From Sphingobacterium thalpophilum (GTDB taxonomy: Bacteria; Bacteroidota; Bacteroidia; Sphingobacteriales; Sphingobacteriaceae), in assembly GCF_901482695.1 (NCBI RefSeq), contig NZ_LR590484.1, positions 4,464,001 to 4,528,000 on the forward strand: DNA of 64,000 nt. Direction: 5' to 3'. A model generated the notes under the pieces. That model was not told where the DNA came from and made no database searches. It worked only from the letters and a program-made list of their open reading frames with translations. Positions 25,102 to 32,998 of this stretch are shown piece after piece. How positions within the stretch are numbered: the stretch's first letter is position 1; each line of letters starts with the position of its first letter. A program made the translations under genes and the position numbers.

Positions 25102-26451
25102 ATGTCAAAAATAGAAGACTCTCATTTTTTTCAGCCTTCTCGCACGGGGATTTTATACACCGGTCTGATCTTCTTTCTGCTGCTCAGCATTCCGTACGAT
25201 CCGCGCCTTTTCAGCGGCAGCTCGTTTGCGGATCTGCTGTCCCCGGAAAACTGGTTCGAGCTGGCGACCTATCGCACCTCTTTTGTTCCGGAAAGCCCAT
25301 TGGCGGGTGCTGACCTCCGCGGCTATATCAACTGGGCTATTGCACTCGCGGTGGCGCTGCTGCTGACCGCAATCTTCGGACGGCGGCTCAGACGGGGGAT
25401 CCGTAGCAGCGACGATACGCTGTACTACTGGCTCCGCGTCCTGCTGCGTTACCGCCTCGCCCTGGCCATGACCTTTATCGGTATTGTCAAAATTATCCCG
25501 ATACAGCTGCCCGAACCCACCATTAGCGAACTGCATACTGAATATGGCGACTTTATGCTCTGGAAGCTATATTACCTGACCAATGGTATCGCAACCGCCG
25601 GTTACCTGCCGGTGATCGGGGCGCTCGAGATCCTGGGCGGTCTCTTTTTGCTCAACCGCCGGACGGCGGTCATCGGTGCGGGACTGCTGCTGGCGGTACT
25701 GCTCAATGTCGTGATCGTCAATTATGTATACGAAATCGGTGAGCAGGTGTACAGTTCTTTTCTGCTGCTGCTGGCGATTGTCATTTTTGCCTACGACTGG
25801 CCCCGTTTTTACCGCCTGCTGATCAGCAAGACAGCCACGGTTCCGGATGGCTTCTGGCCACAATATGGCCGCCGGACGGCCGCTGTGCGTCCTTATCTCC
25901 AGGTGCTCGTCCTGCTGCTGATCGCTGTCTTCAGTGTCCAGGCCTATTTGAGCTGGAAGAATTCGGATTATCCCTTTCCGGACGAAAAGGGGCTGCGGGA
26001 TGCCGCAGGGGTATATGATGTGAAGGACTTTGTATGGAAAGGGGACACGCTGGCCTATTCGCTGGCAGACAGCATCCGCTGGAAAGATGTGGTCTTTGAG
26101 AAATGGAATACCATCAGTATCCGCGGCAACCGCCCCGTGAAAGTGGACAGCCTCAGACCGCATATCGCCTTTAACCGTGAACGCAATTACGAATATCTGG
26201 GCAATGCTGGCCGTGAATTCTTTGGATATACCGTAAGAAAAGGAGGCGATGGGCTGCCGGAGCGTATTACGCTCACCGGAAAGGTGGAGCAGGAGCACAC
26301 GTTTTCTTTTGTGGTCCGCCGGCCGGATAAGCGCACGCTGCTGCTCGACGGGACGGATCAACGCGGAGATTCGCTCCACGTACGCCTGGAAAAAACAACG
26401 AAAAGATACCTGCTGCACGAGGGCCGTAGAAGACCGGTCCGTATTTATTAA
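25102..26451 (+). CDS. DoxX-like integral membrane protein with C-terminal soluble domain (paralog A)
   Basis: The 449-residue protein has several membrane helices in its first 300 residues and a soluble C-terminal part of about 150. The membrane half contains the DoxX-type pattern YYWLRVLLRYRLALAMTFIG followed by VKIIPIQLPEP, then ALEILGGLFLLNRRT and LLNVVIVNYVYEIG. DoxX/DoxD relatives include the thiosulfate:quinone oxidoreductase subunit, but I see no proof of that reaction here. The soluble tail has VWKGDTLAYSLADSIRWKDVVFEKW and is rich in beta strands. The next gene is a clear paralog, so the two may form a heteromeric membrane complex. Its place between SusCD and a persulfide-processing enzyme suggests a redox or transport step on a sulfur compound. 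Confidence 0.75.
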   Translation: MSKIEDSHFFQPSRTGILYTGLIFFLLLSIPYDPRLFSGSSFADLLSPENWFELATYRTSFVPESPLAGADLRGYINWAIALAVALLLTAIFGRRLRRGIRSSDDTLYYWLRVLLRYRLALAMTFIGIVKIIPIQLPEPTISELHTEYGDFMLWKLYYLTNGIATAGYLPVIGALEILGGLFLLNRRTAVIGAGLLLAVLLNVVIVNYVYEIGEQVYSSFLLLLAIVIFAYDWPRFYRLLISKTATVPDGFWPQYGRRTAAVRPYLQVLVLLLIAVFSVQAYLSWKNSDYPFPDEKGLRDAAGVYDVKDFVWKGDTLAYSLADSIRWKDVVFEKWNTISIRGNRPVKVDSLRPHIAFNRERNYEYLGNAGREFFGYTVRKGGDGLPERITLTGKVEQEHTFSFVVRRPDKRTLLLDGTDQRGDSLHVRLEKTTKRYLLHEGRRRPVRIY

Positions 26452-26473
26452 CTGACTCAATTAGACAAAGTTT

Positions 26474-27943
26474 ATGGCAACTATTCAATATATGGAAGGA
26501 ACACTCGCCAGCAAGGAAGACCGCGGCTGGACGTACGGGGAGAAGGTGGGATTTAGATTTGCGTTTATTTTCTTTATCCTGATGGTGGTGCCCCTGGACC
26601 CGGAATGGTACGAAAAGGTATTTGCGCCTGATTCATTGTACGACTTTATGGCATCTCTTGCCGGGGGATCACGCACCGGCTGGATCGAAGTGGACACGGA
26701 GAGTGGCAAATGGGGTTTTGCATCTTACACCTCATGGTGGCTCAATGCACTGATTGCGGTGCTGGGCGCTGCTATCTGGACCATATTGGCCCGCAACAGC
26801 AGAGTGCGGCAGTATGACGCGCTCTACTACTGGCTGCGGGTACTGGTACGCTACCGCATCGCACTGGGTCTGATCGCATTTGGTTTTATCAAATTCTTTC
26901 CCATGCAGATGCCCTTTCCTTCACTCGCCAACCTGAATACCGATATCGGCGAGTATGCACCATTTAAACTGTATTGGCAGATTGTCGGTGTCTCGTATAG
27001 GTACGAGATATTTCTGGGTTTTCTGGAGATTGCTGCAGGGAGTCTGCTCTTTTTTCGGCCGACCGTCGTGGTCGGCGCAATCATCAATGCAGGCGTTCTG
27101 TTCAACATCGCCCACGCCAACCTTGCATACGATGGTGCCGTACATGTGTACAGTTCGTATTTCGTGCTGCTGTCGCTATTTCTGCTGCTGCAGTATATCC
27201 CTGCGATCTGGAAGCTTTTTATACTGCGCAAACCGGTGAACACCTATTATTATGTGCCGGGGTTTGTGAAGACATGGAACAAGCCTCTGTACTTTGGCAT
27301 TAAGACGGCCATTGTGCTGTTGTTTGTCTTTGTATACGGCTATTTTAGGTACGAGCGTTTTTATCATGAAGGCCGGCTCAAGGAACCGGTGCTCCCGGGC
27401 CTGCCCAAGGCAGCGGGACATTACCTGGTCTCCGGGTTTGTGCTGAACGGAAAAGCCCTGCCTTACTCGCCGGCAGATTCCGTGCGCTGGCATGAAGCAT
27501 TTTTTGAACGTTATTCCACGCTCGTGTATAAGGTCAACAAAGCCAACGATATCGATCTGGGCAACGGCACCCCAGCCCTCAATGATGTGCTCAAGACCTA
27601 TGAATTTACGGGCAGGGCAGGCGGAAAGACGTATCTGTACTACGAAATCGATACGGTGCAGCAGCAGCTGTATCTCATCGACAAAAACCAAAAATTCAGT
27701 AAGGACCTGCGCAGACAGCTCGACAAAAAGCTGGACGTGGGTCTCAAAGCGCTGTACGGAAAAGCCATGGGCGATAGCCTGCATATCCTGAAATGGGATT
27801 ATGAGCGGCCGACAGCTCAACAGATCAGGCTCCGCGGACTGGATGCAGAAGGTAACAAGCTGGAAATTACCCTGGACCGTATAGACGAGTCGTATCTGAC
27901 CGGTAAGGAATGGTATATGAAAAATACCCTTTTTACTTATTAA
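26474..27943 (+). CDS. DoxX-like integral membrane protein with C-terminal soluble domain (paralog B)
   Basis: The 489-residue paralog of the preceding gene shares YYWLRVLVRYRIALGLIAFG, then IKFFPMQMPFPS, a DoxX-like LEIAAGSLLFFRPTVVVGAI helix and VHVYSSYFVLLSLFLLL. In its soluble tail, VLNGKALPYSPADSVRWHEAFFERY matches the corresponding stretch of paralog A. A longer insertion after the first helix (about residues 50-80) and an extended tail distinguish it. The 22-base spacing and shared architecture suggest an ancient tandem duplication and joint function. Confidence 0.75.
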   Translation: MATIQYMEGTLASKEDRGWTYGEKVGFRFAFIFFILMVVPLDPEWYEKVFAPDSLYDFMASLAGGSRTGWIEVDTESGKWGFASYTSWWLNALIAVLGAAIWTILARNSRVRQYDALYYWLRVLVRYRIALGLIAFGFIKFFPMQMPFPSLANLNTDIGEYAPFKLYWQIVGVSYRYEIFLGFLEIAAGSLLFFRPTVVVGAIINAGVLFNIAHANLAYDGAVHVYSSYFVLLSLFLLLQYIPAIWKLFILRKPVNTYYYVPGFVKTWNKPLYFGIKTAIVLLFVFVYGYFRYERFYHEGRLKEPVLPGLPKAAGHYLVSGFVLNGKALPYSPADSVRWHEAFFERYSTLVYKVNKANDIDLGNGTPALNDVLKTYEFTGRAGGKTYLYYEIDTVQQQLYLIDKNQKFSKDLRRQLDKKLDVGLKALYGKAMGDSLHILKWDYERPTAQQIRLRGLDAEGNKLEITLDRIDESYLTGKEWYMKNTLFTY

Positions 27944-27964
27944 TCCTGTAAAATAGATCGTATC

Positions 27965-29413
27965 ATGAATAGAAGATTCTTTATACAACGCTCTGCTCTC
28001 CTGTTTACGCTTGCAGCGGGGCAAGGGGTATCCTCTTTTGGAAATACCGGCAAAAAAGGGGACGGCTATGTGGTCCGGCAGTTTGAAGACGAAGGCCTGG
28101 CCCAGTTTTCCTATGCGATATTAGCTGATAGAAAGATCGTACTCGTGGATCCTGCACGCGATCCGCAGCCCTATTATGTGTATGCAAAAGAGCAGGGGGC
28201 GCAGATCATCGCTGTGGTGGAAACGCATCCCCATGCTGACTTTGTGAGTTCACACCTGCAGATCCACCGGGAGCTGAAGGTACCCGTTTATGTGAGTAGG
28301 CTGGTGGCTGCGAGCTATCCGCACAGGGCCTTTGATGAGGGTGATATCCTCAGGCTTTCGGACCGTATTGTACTGCATGCGCTCCATACGCCCGGACATT
28401 CCCCGGACAGTATTTCGGTGCTGCTGAAGCAGGACGGCCGTGCTGTGGCGATCTTTTCGGGAGATGCGGTACTGATCGGCGGTGTCGGCCGGCCCGACCT
28501 GCATGAATATGCCGGAAGCCAGACGGCACAGCGCGAAAAGCTGGCACGACAGCTCTACCATACCGTGCATGGAGTTTTTGCAAAACTGCCAGATGAGGTT
28601 GTGCTGTACCCGGCCCACGGCGGGGGTTCGCTTTGTGGTCATGCACTAAAGGGCGCCCGGCAGAGCAGCATCGGGCAGGAAAGGAAGCAGAATGTTGCCT
28701 TTGGAGACAGCACAGAAGCGGAGTTTGTCCAGCGCATCCTGGACGACCGCCCGCCTATACCGGCTTATTTTCCCTACAATGTGGAGCTGAACCGCAGGGG
28801 AGCGCCGGCATGGGAGGCTTCCTTGTCAGATATCCCTCTGATAGGAGCAGAAGAAGTGCCCCCGGCGGCGCACAAGATGGTCGATACACGGCCTGCCTCA
28901 CAGTTCAGGCAATCGCATCTGCAAGGGGCCATCAATATTCCGGAACGGAATAAGTCTGAATCCTGGATCGGCACTTTCATCACTCCTGGAGACCATTTCT
29001 ATATTGTCGCCGGTAGCCGGGAGCAGGCACGGACGCAGCTCGCCAAGGTGGCCAAAATCGGGTATGAACAGTTTGTCAAAGGTATTGTGCTTCTCGATGA
29101 TTATCAGGGGCTGCAGTCGGCAGCTTTTGACCGGACAGCGTTTGACCGGGATCCACAGAGGTATTTTATCCTGGACGTACGTACGGCAGAGGAGGCAAAG
29201 GGAGATCCGCTGTTCGGCACTGCGCACCATATCCCACTGGCCGAACTACAGCAGCATATTGCTGAACTGCCCACCGACAAAACCATTGTCGTGCACTGTG
29301 CATCGGGCTACCGCTCGGCGATAGCCAGCAGCTTGATCCAGTCCCGCCTGCCGCAGGCAAGGGTATGGGATATAGGTGAACAGATCAAAGAATACCGGAA
29401 ATCCGTAAACTAA
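27965..29413 (+). CDS. Tat-exported MBL-fold persulfide dioxygenase / pseudo-rhodanese / rhodanese (CstB-like)
   Basis: Residues 1-26 form a twin-arginine-type signal (NRRFFIQ then a hydrophobic stretch). The MBL-fold domain (about 35-270) has ETHPHAD (His88, His90, Asp92), HTPGHS (His145), SGDAVLIGGVGRPDL (Asp167) and PAHGGG (His218), as in iron-dependent persulfide dioxygenases. A first rhodanese-like domain (about 295-385) has Ala/Gly where the catalytic Cys should be; the second (about 398-480) has active-site Cys445 in VVHCASGYRS. This MBL, inactive rhodanese, active rhodanese order matches CstB, which converts persulfides to thiosulfate. The predicted Tat export is unusual because the classical enzymes are cytoplasmic. 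The fifth MBL residue is Phe93, where ETHE1-like HxHxDH motifs have His. Confidence 0.85.
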   Translation: MNRRFFIQRSALLFTLAAGQGVSSFGNTGKKGDGYVVRQFEDEGLAQFSYAILADRKIVLVDPARDPQPYYVYAKEQGAQIIAVVETHPHADFVSSHLQIHRELKVPVYVSRLVAASYPHRAFDEGDILRLSDRIVLHALHTPGHSPDSISVLLKQDGRAVAIFSGDAVLIGGVGRPDLHEYAGSQTAQREKLARQLYHTVHGVFAKLPDEVVLYPAHGGGSLCGHALKGARQSSIGQERKQNVAFGDSTEAEFVQRILDDRPPIPAYFPYNVELNRRGAPAWEASLSDIPLIGAEEVPPAAHKMVDTRPASQFRQSHLQGAINIPERNKSESWIGTFITPGDHFYIVAGSREQARTQLAKVAKIGYEQFVKGIVLLDDYQGLQSAAFDRTAFDRDPQRYFILDVRTAEEAKGDPLFGTAHHIPLAELQQHIAELPTDKTIVVHCASGYRSAIASSLIQSRLPQARVWDIGEQIKEYRKSVN

Positions 29414-29443
29414 TTACTGAAATACAACAGAAAATCAGAGGAT

Positions 29444-30118
29444 ATGAAAGATCTCAAACTTTTATCGGGCATGCTTCTGGCAATTGTGATACTGCTCAAC
29501 ATGACCAATTGCCAGTCCAGAAACGACACCAAGGAAGCGGTAAAAAATAGTCATGTCAAGCTCAAAAACGAAGAGGCCGTCCGGTTTAAACAGGAACTGG
29601 AAGGTCTCAATACGACCAATAAGGTGACCGTACATATTCCGGACAGCGCACGGATCGTCTATGCGACCGAACAGGATGTACTGGAACTGGAAAATGGTAT
29701 CGTCCTGTTTGGATGGCCAAGCTGCCCCTGGTTCAGAAATGCCATAACGCCTTTGCTGGAATTCGCGGCGGAGGAGAAGGCGACTATTTATTACCTTAAT
29801 ATCCATGACATCCGGGATGTCCGGGAAAAGAACAAAGACGGCAAAGTCGTGACGGTCAATGCTGGCAGTCCCGGCTATGAAGCTATACTGAGCAGATTTC
29901 ACGACATCCTGAATCCCTACAAAGCCCTGGGTATTGACTCCATAAAAAGGATATCATCGCCCACGGTACTATTCGTCGAAAAAGGAAAAGGTGTACATAA
30001 GGTGGTGTCAACGGTGGCCTCCCAGACGGACCCAAAAATCAAACTGGACAGCGCACAGCGTCAGGAACTTAAACAACGGTACAGGGAATATTTTTTGGAC
30101 GGAGCTCCTATAGGATAA
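29444..30118 (+). CDS. Thioredoxin-fold lipoprotein with a single active-site cysteine
   Basis: The 224-residue lipoprotein has lipobox MTNC at Cys23. A thioredoxin-like domain follows (about 70-215): strand VLFGWPSCPWFRNAITPLL has Cys94 in WPSCPWF, where the usual CxxC second Cys is Phe97, and SSPTVLFVEKG supplies the cis-Pro segment. A single thiol suits persulfide or disulfide transfer better than classical dithiol oxidation, though that is inference. An insertion between the Cys helix and the cis-Pro (VREKNKDGKVVTVNAGSPGY) is longer than in thioredoxin. It lies 30 bases after the rhodanese gene and 21 before a small lipoprotein, probably acting in the periplasm or at an envelope membrane face. 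Confidence 0.75.
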   Translation: MKDLKLLSGMLLAIVILLNMTNCQSRNDTKEAVKNSHVKLKNEEAVRFKQELEGLNTTNKVTVHIPDSARIVYATEQDVLELENGIVLFGWPSCPWFRNAITPLLEFAAEEKATIYYLNIHDIRDVREKNKDGKVVTVNAGSPGYEAILSRFHDILNPYKALGIDSIKRISSPTVLFVEKGKGVHKVVSTVASQTDPKIKLDSAQRQELKQRYREYFLDGAPIG

Positions 30119-30139
30119 GATCATGAAAATACACAACAT

Positions 30140-30301
30140 ATGAAAAAATTAATCAATCTTGGACTTTTAGCATTTGTTTTGACGACATTTACAGTAGCTT
30201 GTGGATCGGCAGGCAAAAAGAAGGATAATGGCAGCGAACAGCGGGATTCAACATCATCCGGGCAGTCAAAAAAAGATCAGCCCAATACAGGCTGCGATTA
30301 G
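30140..30301 (+). CDS. 53-residue lipoprotein with a C-terminal cysteine
   Basis: ATG 30140 to TAG 30299-30301 encodes MKKLINLGLLAFVLTTFTVAC with lipobox Cys21, then a hydrophilic tail rich in Lys, Ser, Gln and Asp that ends NTGCD. The mature part is about 33 residues. It is 21 bases after the thioredoxin-fold gene and 20 before the flavoprotein gene, so it belongs to the operon. Besides the lipid-modified Cys there is one other, two residues from the end, which could carry sulfane sulfur or form a mixed disulfide. I recognise no family. Confidence 0.65.
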   Translation: MKKLINLGLLAFVLTTFTVACGSAGKKKDNGSEQRDSTSSGQSKKDQPNTGCD

Positions 30302-30321
30302 GGACAATTAACAGTCAGTCT

Positions 30322-31755
30322 ATGCGAAAATTTGATGCGATTATTATTGGCTCGGGGCCAAATGGTTTGGCGGCGGCAATTACCTTTCAGCGGCAGGGAC
30401 TCAGTACCTTGCTGATTGAAGGTGCAGATACCGTGGGTGGCGGCATGCGCACAAAAGAGCTTACATTGCCGGGCTTTAAACATGATATCTGCTCGGCGGT
30501 GCATCCTATGGCGATGGCTTCGCCGTTTTTCAGAAGTCTGCCTCTGGCGGGCTTTGGATTATCTTTCGTGAAACCGCACTATGCTGCTGCGCATCCTCTG
30601 GACAAGGGGGAGACGGGGCTGCTCTACCATAGCCTCGCCGAAACGGTGCAGGGTCTGGGGATTGATGGTGAGCGGTATCGTAGGCTTGTCGGCCCTGTGG
30701 TCGAACACTGGGAGGAGCTGGCTCCGGATATCATGGGGGCATTGTCTTTTCCGGAACATCCTTGGCATCTGGCGGCATTTGGCCTCCATGCCCTGCAGCC
30801 TGCCAGCTGGACGGTGAGCCGTTTTGCCACCGAACGGGGCAGGGCCCTCTGGGCAGGAATGGCGGCACATGGCATTCAGCCACTGAGCAACTGGACGACT
30901 TCGGCAATTGCCATTGTCCTGTCCGCGGTAGGCAATAAGTACGGCTGGCAGATTCCTGTCGGTGGCTCCCAGTCCATCGCCGATGCCCTGCTGCGGTATT
31001 ATCAGTCCCTTGGCGGCGAGCTGCAGACCGGATATTGGGTGCAGGACATCCGCGATCTGCCCGCCCACCGGGTGCTGCTTTGCGACATGACGCCCAAGCA
31101 GCTGCTGCAGCTCAAAGGTCTGGAGCTGACGGCGGGGTACCGCGGACGCCTCCGGCGGTATAAACAGGGCATGGGGGTATTCAAGGTGGACTGGGCGCTG
31201 TCCGAAAAGACACCCTTTAAAGATGTACGCTGCCAGCAGGCCGCAACGGTACACCTTGGGAATAGCTATGCTGAAATTGCGGAAAATGAGCGGCTGAGTC
31301 ATAGGGGAAAGCGGGTGGACAAGCCTTTTGTCCTGTTTTCGCAGCAGAGTGCTTTTGATCCCGGACGTGCTCCCGAAGGCAGACATACGGGCTGGGCGTA
31401 CTGCCATGTGCCCAACGGAAGTAGCCTGGACTACAGCGAAGCAATTGAAAACCAGATCGAACGTTTTGCGCCGGGATTTAAAGACACTATTCTGGCGAAG
31501 CATACGCTGTCGCCTGCGAAGCTCGAGCAGTATAACCCCAATTACGTCGGCGGGGATATCAACGGCGGGATCATGGATATCACCCAGCTGTATAGCCGTC
31601 CGATCCTGGCGTTAAACCCTTACCGTACCTCGGCCGGCCACGTTTACCTCTGCTCATCGTCCACACCACCGGGGGGCGGGGTGCACGGCATGTGCGGTTT
31701 TCAGGCAGCCCGTATGGCACTGAAAGAGCATTTTGGCCTCTGGGCAGACCTCTAG
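30322..31755 (+). CDS. FAD-dependent oxidoreductase, phytoene-desaturase/amine-oxidase-like
   Basis: The 477-residue protein opens with a dinucleotide-binding fold, FDAIIIGSGPNGLAAAITFQ, with LLIEGADTVGGGMRT completing the FAD site, and ends with YLCSSSTPPGGGVHGMCGFQ, the second FAD contact of phytoene-desaturase relatives. There is no signal peptide, so it is probably cytoplasmic. Related proteins dehydrogenate carotenoids or oxidise other substrates; nothing in the motifs ties this one to sulfur. The 20-base gap to the small lipoprotein places it at the end of the sulfur-linked operon. It could process the imported compound once it is in the cytoplasm, or be an unrelated passenger. Confidence 0.85.
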   Translation: MRKFDAIIIGSGPNGLAAAITFQRQGLSTLLIEGADTVGGGMRTKELTLPGFKHDICSAVHPMAMASPFFRSLPLAGFGLSFVKPHYAAAHPLDKGETGLLYHSLAETVQGLGIDGERYRRLVGPVVEHWEELAPDIMGALSFPEHPWHLAAFGLHALQPASWTVSRFATERGRALWAGMAAHGIQPLSNWTTSAIAIVLSAVGNKYGWQIPVGGSQSIADALLRYYQSLGGELQTGYWVQDIRDLPAHRVLLCDMTPKQLLQLKGLELTAGYRGRLRRYKQGMGVFKVDWALSEKTPFKDVRCQQAATVHLGNSYAEIAENERLSHRGKRVDKPFVLFSQQSAFDPGRAPEGRHTGWAYCHVPNGSSLDYSEAIENQIERFAPGFKDTILAKHTLSPAKLEQYNPNYVGGDINGGIMDITQLYSRPILALNPYRTSAGHVYLCSSSTPPGGGVHGMCGFQAARMALKEHFGLWADL

Positions 31756-31936
31756 TATTTACCTTGTTGGCGGCCATGACTATGGATACCGATGGGTGTA
31801 GTCAATTATGGGCATTGCGTACTGATATGATCAGATGCTCTGGTTTGAGAAATTGACATTTTTAATTGATCCGGTACTTAAACGGCTGAGGAACTACATG
31901 TGCAGAAAGGGACCGCGGGGCAATGCTTCCTATAGG

Positions 31937-32551
31937 TCAATTCCGGCTGCTACTGCTGAAGGTTCCGTCTTTAAAAACATATCGGTCGGCTCCGTTTTTC
32001 CATGTGGTCTTCCCCCGGTTGTAAAGCAGCAATCTGTAATCTACGGTGACGGTGTCCTGATGCAAGCTGAGGGAGAGGGAGGCATATTCCGAAAAGCTGG
32101 ATGCACCGCTGGGGCGCAGATAGCAATCCTGTGCCAGTACTTGCCGGGCTATGCTGTCGTTTGGAAAATATTTTGCAATCAGGCTTTTATGAGCCTCCGA
32201 TCCCTGCTTTCCGAGCTTCAGCGCGCTGGTCAGGGCGCAATATTCGCCGTCGCAGTCGGTGCCGCCTATGGCGGCATAGCGTGCTGCCATGGCCCGGAGG
32301 GGCTCGCTCAGGCTGTCCAGCGCAGTGCTGTCGATAATTCCCGGAATCTGATCGGACGGCCTGATCAGTTCCAAAGTCTGCCTGCCGGCAGCGAGCACGG
32401 TATCGGGGGATAGGATCATGGGTGCGGCACTGTCCGCTATATTGATTTTTTCTGCTGAAACTGGTCTCTTTTCTGTGCCGCTATTGCCACAGGCGGCAGT
32501 CAGCAGGGTGGCGCCCAGGGCAACCAGCAAACCTATTACGCGTATTTCCAT
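31937..32551 (-). CDS. Hypothetical lipoprotein
   Basis: I chose ATG 32551, giving 204 residues with a clear lipoprotein signal (IGLLVALGATLLTAAC, Cys21); the longest frame adds 43 residues that do not resemble a signal. The mature region has two further cysteines, IGGTDCDGEYCAL (likely a disulfide pair), a helical stretch (LSEPLRAMAARYAAI) and a C-terminal strand-rich part (DTVTVDYRLLLYNRGKTTWK). I recognise no family. It is monocistronic and converges on the flavoprotein gene, with 181 bases between them that hold nothing I recognise. Confidence 0.75.
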   Translation of the reverse strand: MEIRVIGLLVALGATLLTAACGNSGTEKRPVSAEKINIADSAAPMILSPDTVLAAGRQTLELIRPSDQIPGIIDSTALDSLSEPLRAMAARYAAIGGTDCDGEYCALTSALKLGKQGSEAHKSLIAKYFPNDSIARQVLAQDCYLRPSGASSFSEYASLSLSLHQDTVTVDYRLLLYNRGKTTWKNGADRYVFKDGTFSSSSRN

Positions 32552-32998
32552 GCTGAACAAGTAGCCATTTCTATGCCAGTCTACTAGGCGGCCGGTAAAT
32601 ATTTCGGCTGTTCCCGTATACCGCACTGCTGATGAGTTCTCAACGATGTTTGGCTGTTTGTAGGCTGACGGCGGCATCATTGGATGACCTGCGAGATCGA
32701 TTGCGTAAAAATGTTCGCGTAATATGGCGACAATACGTTAATTTTATAGCATAACCATATTTCCCGTGGACTATACGGGAAATCCTAAACTGTGATGAAG
32801 CGAAGATCAATCATGTGGTGGCTATTGCCGTTGGTGTCGGTCCAGATAAATAGGGGGCTGGCTATGCTGCATATTTATCTGCAGGGCATGGATGCCCTTA
32901 TCCTGTTCAATGACATGGGCTATCCGACTACATGGTCCGGCAGAGTAGCGGACCGGCTAAAGAATTCGAATGACTAAACCATAAATCTATATGTTGAT
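32552..32998. other. Intergenic region with one inverted repeat
   Basis: This divergent spacer between the lipoprotein and GH95 genes holds a perfect 9-bp inverted repeat, ATTTCCCGT (32759-32767) and ACGGGAAAT (32775-32783), around a 7-base loop, which could be an operator. I found no convincing TAnnTTTG promoter. A 61-codon frame at 32792-32977 has no recognisable features and I do not call it. Confidence 0.4.

Noticed and set aside
25567..26460. 297-codon antisense frame over the DoxX-like gene
   Set aside because: Its Gln/Arg-rich translation has no recognisable motif, and the sense strand encodes a protein with a clear paralog next door.
30559..31503. 314-codon antisense frame over the FAD oxidoreductase
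   Set aside because: The sense frame has both FAD motifs; the antisense frame has no family features.
31835..32413. 192-codon plus-strand frame over the hypothetical lipoprotein
   Set aside because: The opposite strand has a clear lipoprotein signal with lipobox, while this frame has no signal or domain.
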